DNA of 38,400 bases from Thiotrichaceae bacterium. Its GTDB lineage: Bacteria > Pseudomonadota > Gammaproteobacteria > Thiotrichales > Thiotrichaceae. The notes beneath the pieces were generated by a model, which ran no database searches, was not told the origin of the DNA, and saw only the letters and a program-made list of their open reading frames with translations. Position numbers and translations under genes: made by a program. The stretch spans positions 1 through 38,400 of the forward strand of contig WFRR01000122.1 in NCBI GenBank assembly GCA_015486375.1, in the 5' to 3' direction. Of the stretch, positions 37,810 to 38,400 are shown one piece after another (the first letter of the stretch is position 1; the number at the start of each line of letters is the position of its first letter).

Positions 37810-38004
37810 ATGAAATTTTCAAAACAAGCAGAAGATTTATTACACGATGCAGCCAAACTTCACAAAGTAAATCAAGAAGAAGTAGAAGCAGTGGTGATCA
37901 TAATATTTTTAAGATTATTTAGAGGCAACAAAGAAGAAGTCATCCTTATAGAGGCAGGTGATGCATTGATTACTGTCTCTGATAAGCCCAAGGATCTTGA
38001 ATGA
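37810..38004 (+). CDS. Hypothetical protein, 64 aa, in a terminator-flanked cassette
   Basis: 64 residues: M-K-F-S-K-Q-A-E-D-L-L-H-D-A-A-K-L-H-K-V-N helical, then V-V-I-I-I-F-L-R-L-F, then a beta-like V-I-L-I-E-A-G-D-A-L-I-T-V. AAAGGTAATC precedes the ATG. It lies between two copies of a 63-bp repeat, so its expression needs read-through or antitermination from the early promoter, or a local promoter not seen. No family recognised. Confidence 0.55.
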   Translation: MKFSKQAEDLLHDAAKLHKVNQEEVEAVVIIIFLRLFRGNKEEVILIEAGDALITVSDKPKDLE

Positions 38005-38048
38005 ATACATAGTTAAAAAAACATCATGGAAATTTTTTATTCTTCCAT

Positions 38049-38088
38049 AAAAAAAAGCCCGAACCTCAATAAAGAGATCGGGCTTTTT
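38049..38088 (+). terminator. Intrinsic terminator, repeat copy 2
   Basis: Same hairpin as at 37722-37759 (AAAAAGCCCGA / TCGGGCTTTTT), behind the 64-residue gene. Confidence 0.85.
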
Positions 38089-38153
38089 AGGTGCAAAGAT
38101 TCAATCAAAATCATTGCACTTTTATTCACACTTTAAAGATTGGAATACAAAAT

Positions 38154-38381
38154 ATGAAACATCAGCATATACCAGAAACACCTGAATTAGAAGAAAAGGG
38201 GGCAACTGAAGCAAAAATAGAACGCCTTTCAAAAAAAGGCATAGAAATAGTAAAAAAGCCGAACGTAGTGAAAGGTTTACTTAATAGAGTTGTTTTTTTG
38301 AATCATTCTCTACAAACCACATTAAGATTCCACAATCCAGCAGAGAGAAAAATAAATAAATCTTTAAGTTCATCAATATGA
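38154..38381 (+). CDS. Hypothetical protein, 75 aa
   Basis: 75 residues from the ATG at 38154 with GGA ten bases upstream; an ATG at 38091 lies in the terminator-leader repeat and is unlikely. The N-terminus M-K-H-Q-H-I-P-E-T-P-E-L-E-E-K-G is polar and acidic; the rest is basic (K-I-E-R-L-S-K-K-G-I-E-I-V-K-K-P) and ends S-L-S-S-S-I with TGA at 38379-38381. No family recognised. Confidence 0.45.
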   Translation: MKHQHIPETPELEEKGATEAKIERLSKKGIEIVKKPNVVKGLLNRVVFLNHSLQTTLRFHNPAERKINKSLSSSI

Positions 38382-38400
38382 TTTCTATATCGGTCACTGA

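Larger units (their letters stand above)
37722..38113 (+). repeat. 63-bp direct repeat pair flanking one small gene
   Basis: 37722-37784 and 38051-38113 match at 61 of 63 positions (AATGATTCAAC against AAAGATTCAAT). Each copy contains the terminator and the following leader AGGTGCAA. They bracket the gene at 37810-38004, so this looks like a terminator-leader-gene cassette. Confidence 0.85.

Noticed and set aside
1-38400. CRISPR array, insertion sequence or rRNA gene
   Set aside because: No regularly spaced repeats, transposase frames or rRNA-like stretches were seen on reading through.

Overview
The window is most of a lambdoid-style siphovirus prophage (HK97-type capsid, long tail) in a low-GC bacterium. 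The host is probably a gammaproteobacterium, because the attachment tRNA fragment closely resembles gammaproteobacterial tRNA-Val(GAC) and the phage gene set (DnaT/O-like initiator, Fis-like protein, HK97-type head genes) fits that group. I cannot name a genus.

Layout. Positions 1-659 appear to be chromosome or a neighbouring element: two small overlapping genes, a 23-residue SEC-C peptide, and the last codons of a gene that resembles the end of the KilA-N gene at 24347. Positions 660-704 are the 3' half of a tRNA-Val(GAC) gene, cut inside the anticodon loop. This marks one prophage end; the intact tRNA and the integrase should lie beyond position 38400. From there the minus strand carries, in reverse order of transcription, tail fibre genes (0.8-4.9 kb), tail tip genes (4.9-7.05 kb), a very large tape measure gene (7.05-13.6 kb), the G/GT tail chaperone pair with a clear -1 slippery site, tail tube, tail completion and head-tail joining genes, HK97 capsid, S49 protease and portal (to 21.4 kb).

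Between portal and terminase lies an accessory (moron) block at 21.7-25.4 kb. It holds a membrane-anchored DEDDh exonuclease, a DEDDh exonuclease with a BRCT domain, the remnant of a third exonuclease gene, and, divergently on the plus strand, an orphan Phd/YefM-type antitoxin and a KilA-N protein. Then come terminase large and small subunits, an HNH endonuclease and a lysis cassette (candidate holin, phospholipase-A2-like protein, GH19 endolysin). A 175-residue protein of unknown family sits exactly where lambda Q would be.

From 31.3 to 35.3 kb is the replication operon: unknown gene, O/DnaT-like initiator with iteron-like repeats inside the gene, DnaB helicase, DNA adenine methylase and a small gene. 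From 35.7 to 36.7 kb is a lambda-like immunity region: divergent Cro-like and repressor genes, both apparently leaderless, and three copies of the operator CAAATATATTTG placed on a leftward and a rightward promoter. The plus-strand operon from 36.75 kb starts with a Fis-like protein and continues with small unknown genes separated by a duplicated terminator cassette.

The most striking signal is an approximately 50-bp promoter-like element present twice (21811-21863 and 30611-30663, minus strand), each time followed by strong terminators. It has a -35, an identical spacer, a -10 and a -10-like element in the early transcribed region, which is the architecture of Q-dependent late promoters. One copy sits directly behind the putative Q gene and drives lysis and packaging genes; the other sits between the accessory block and the portal gene. 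The model is a late operon split in two, with one antitermination factor serving both halves.
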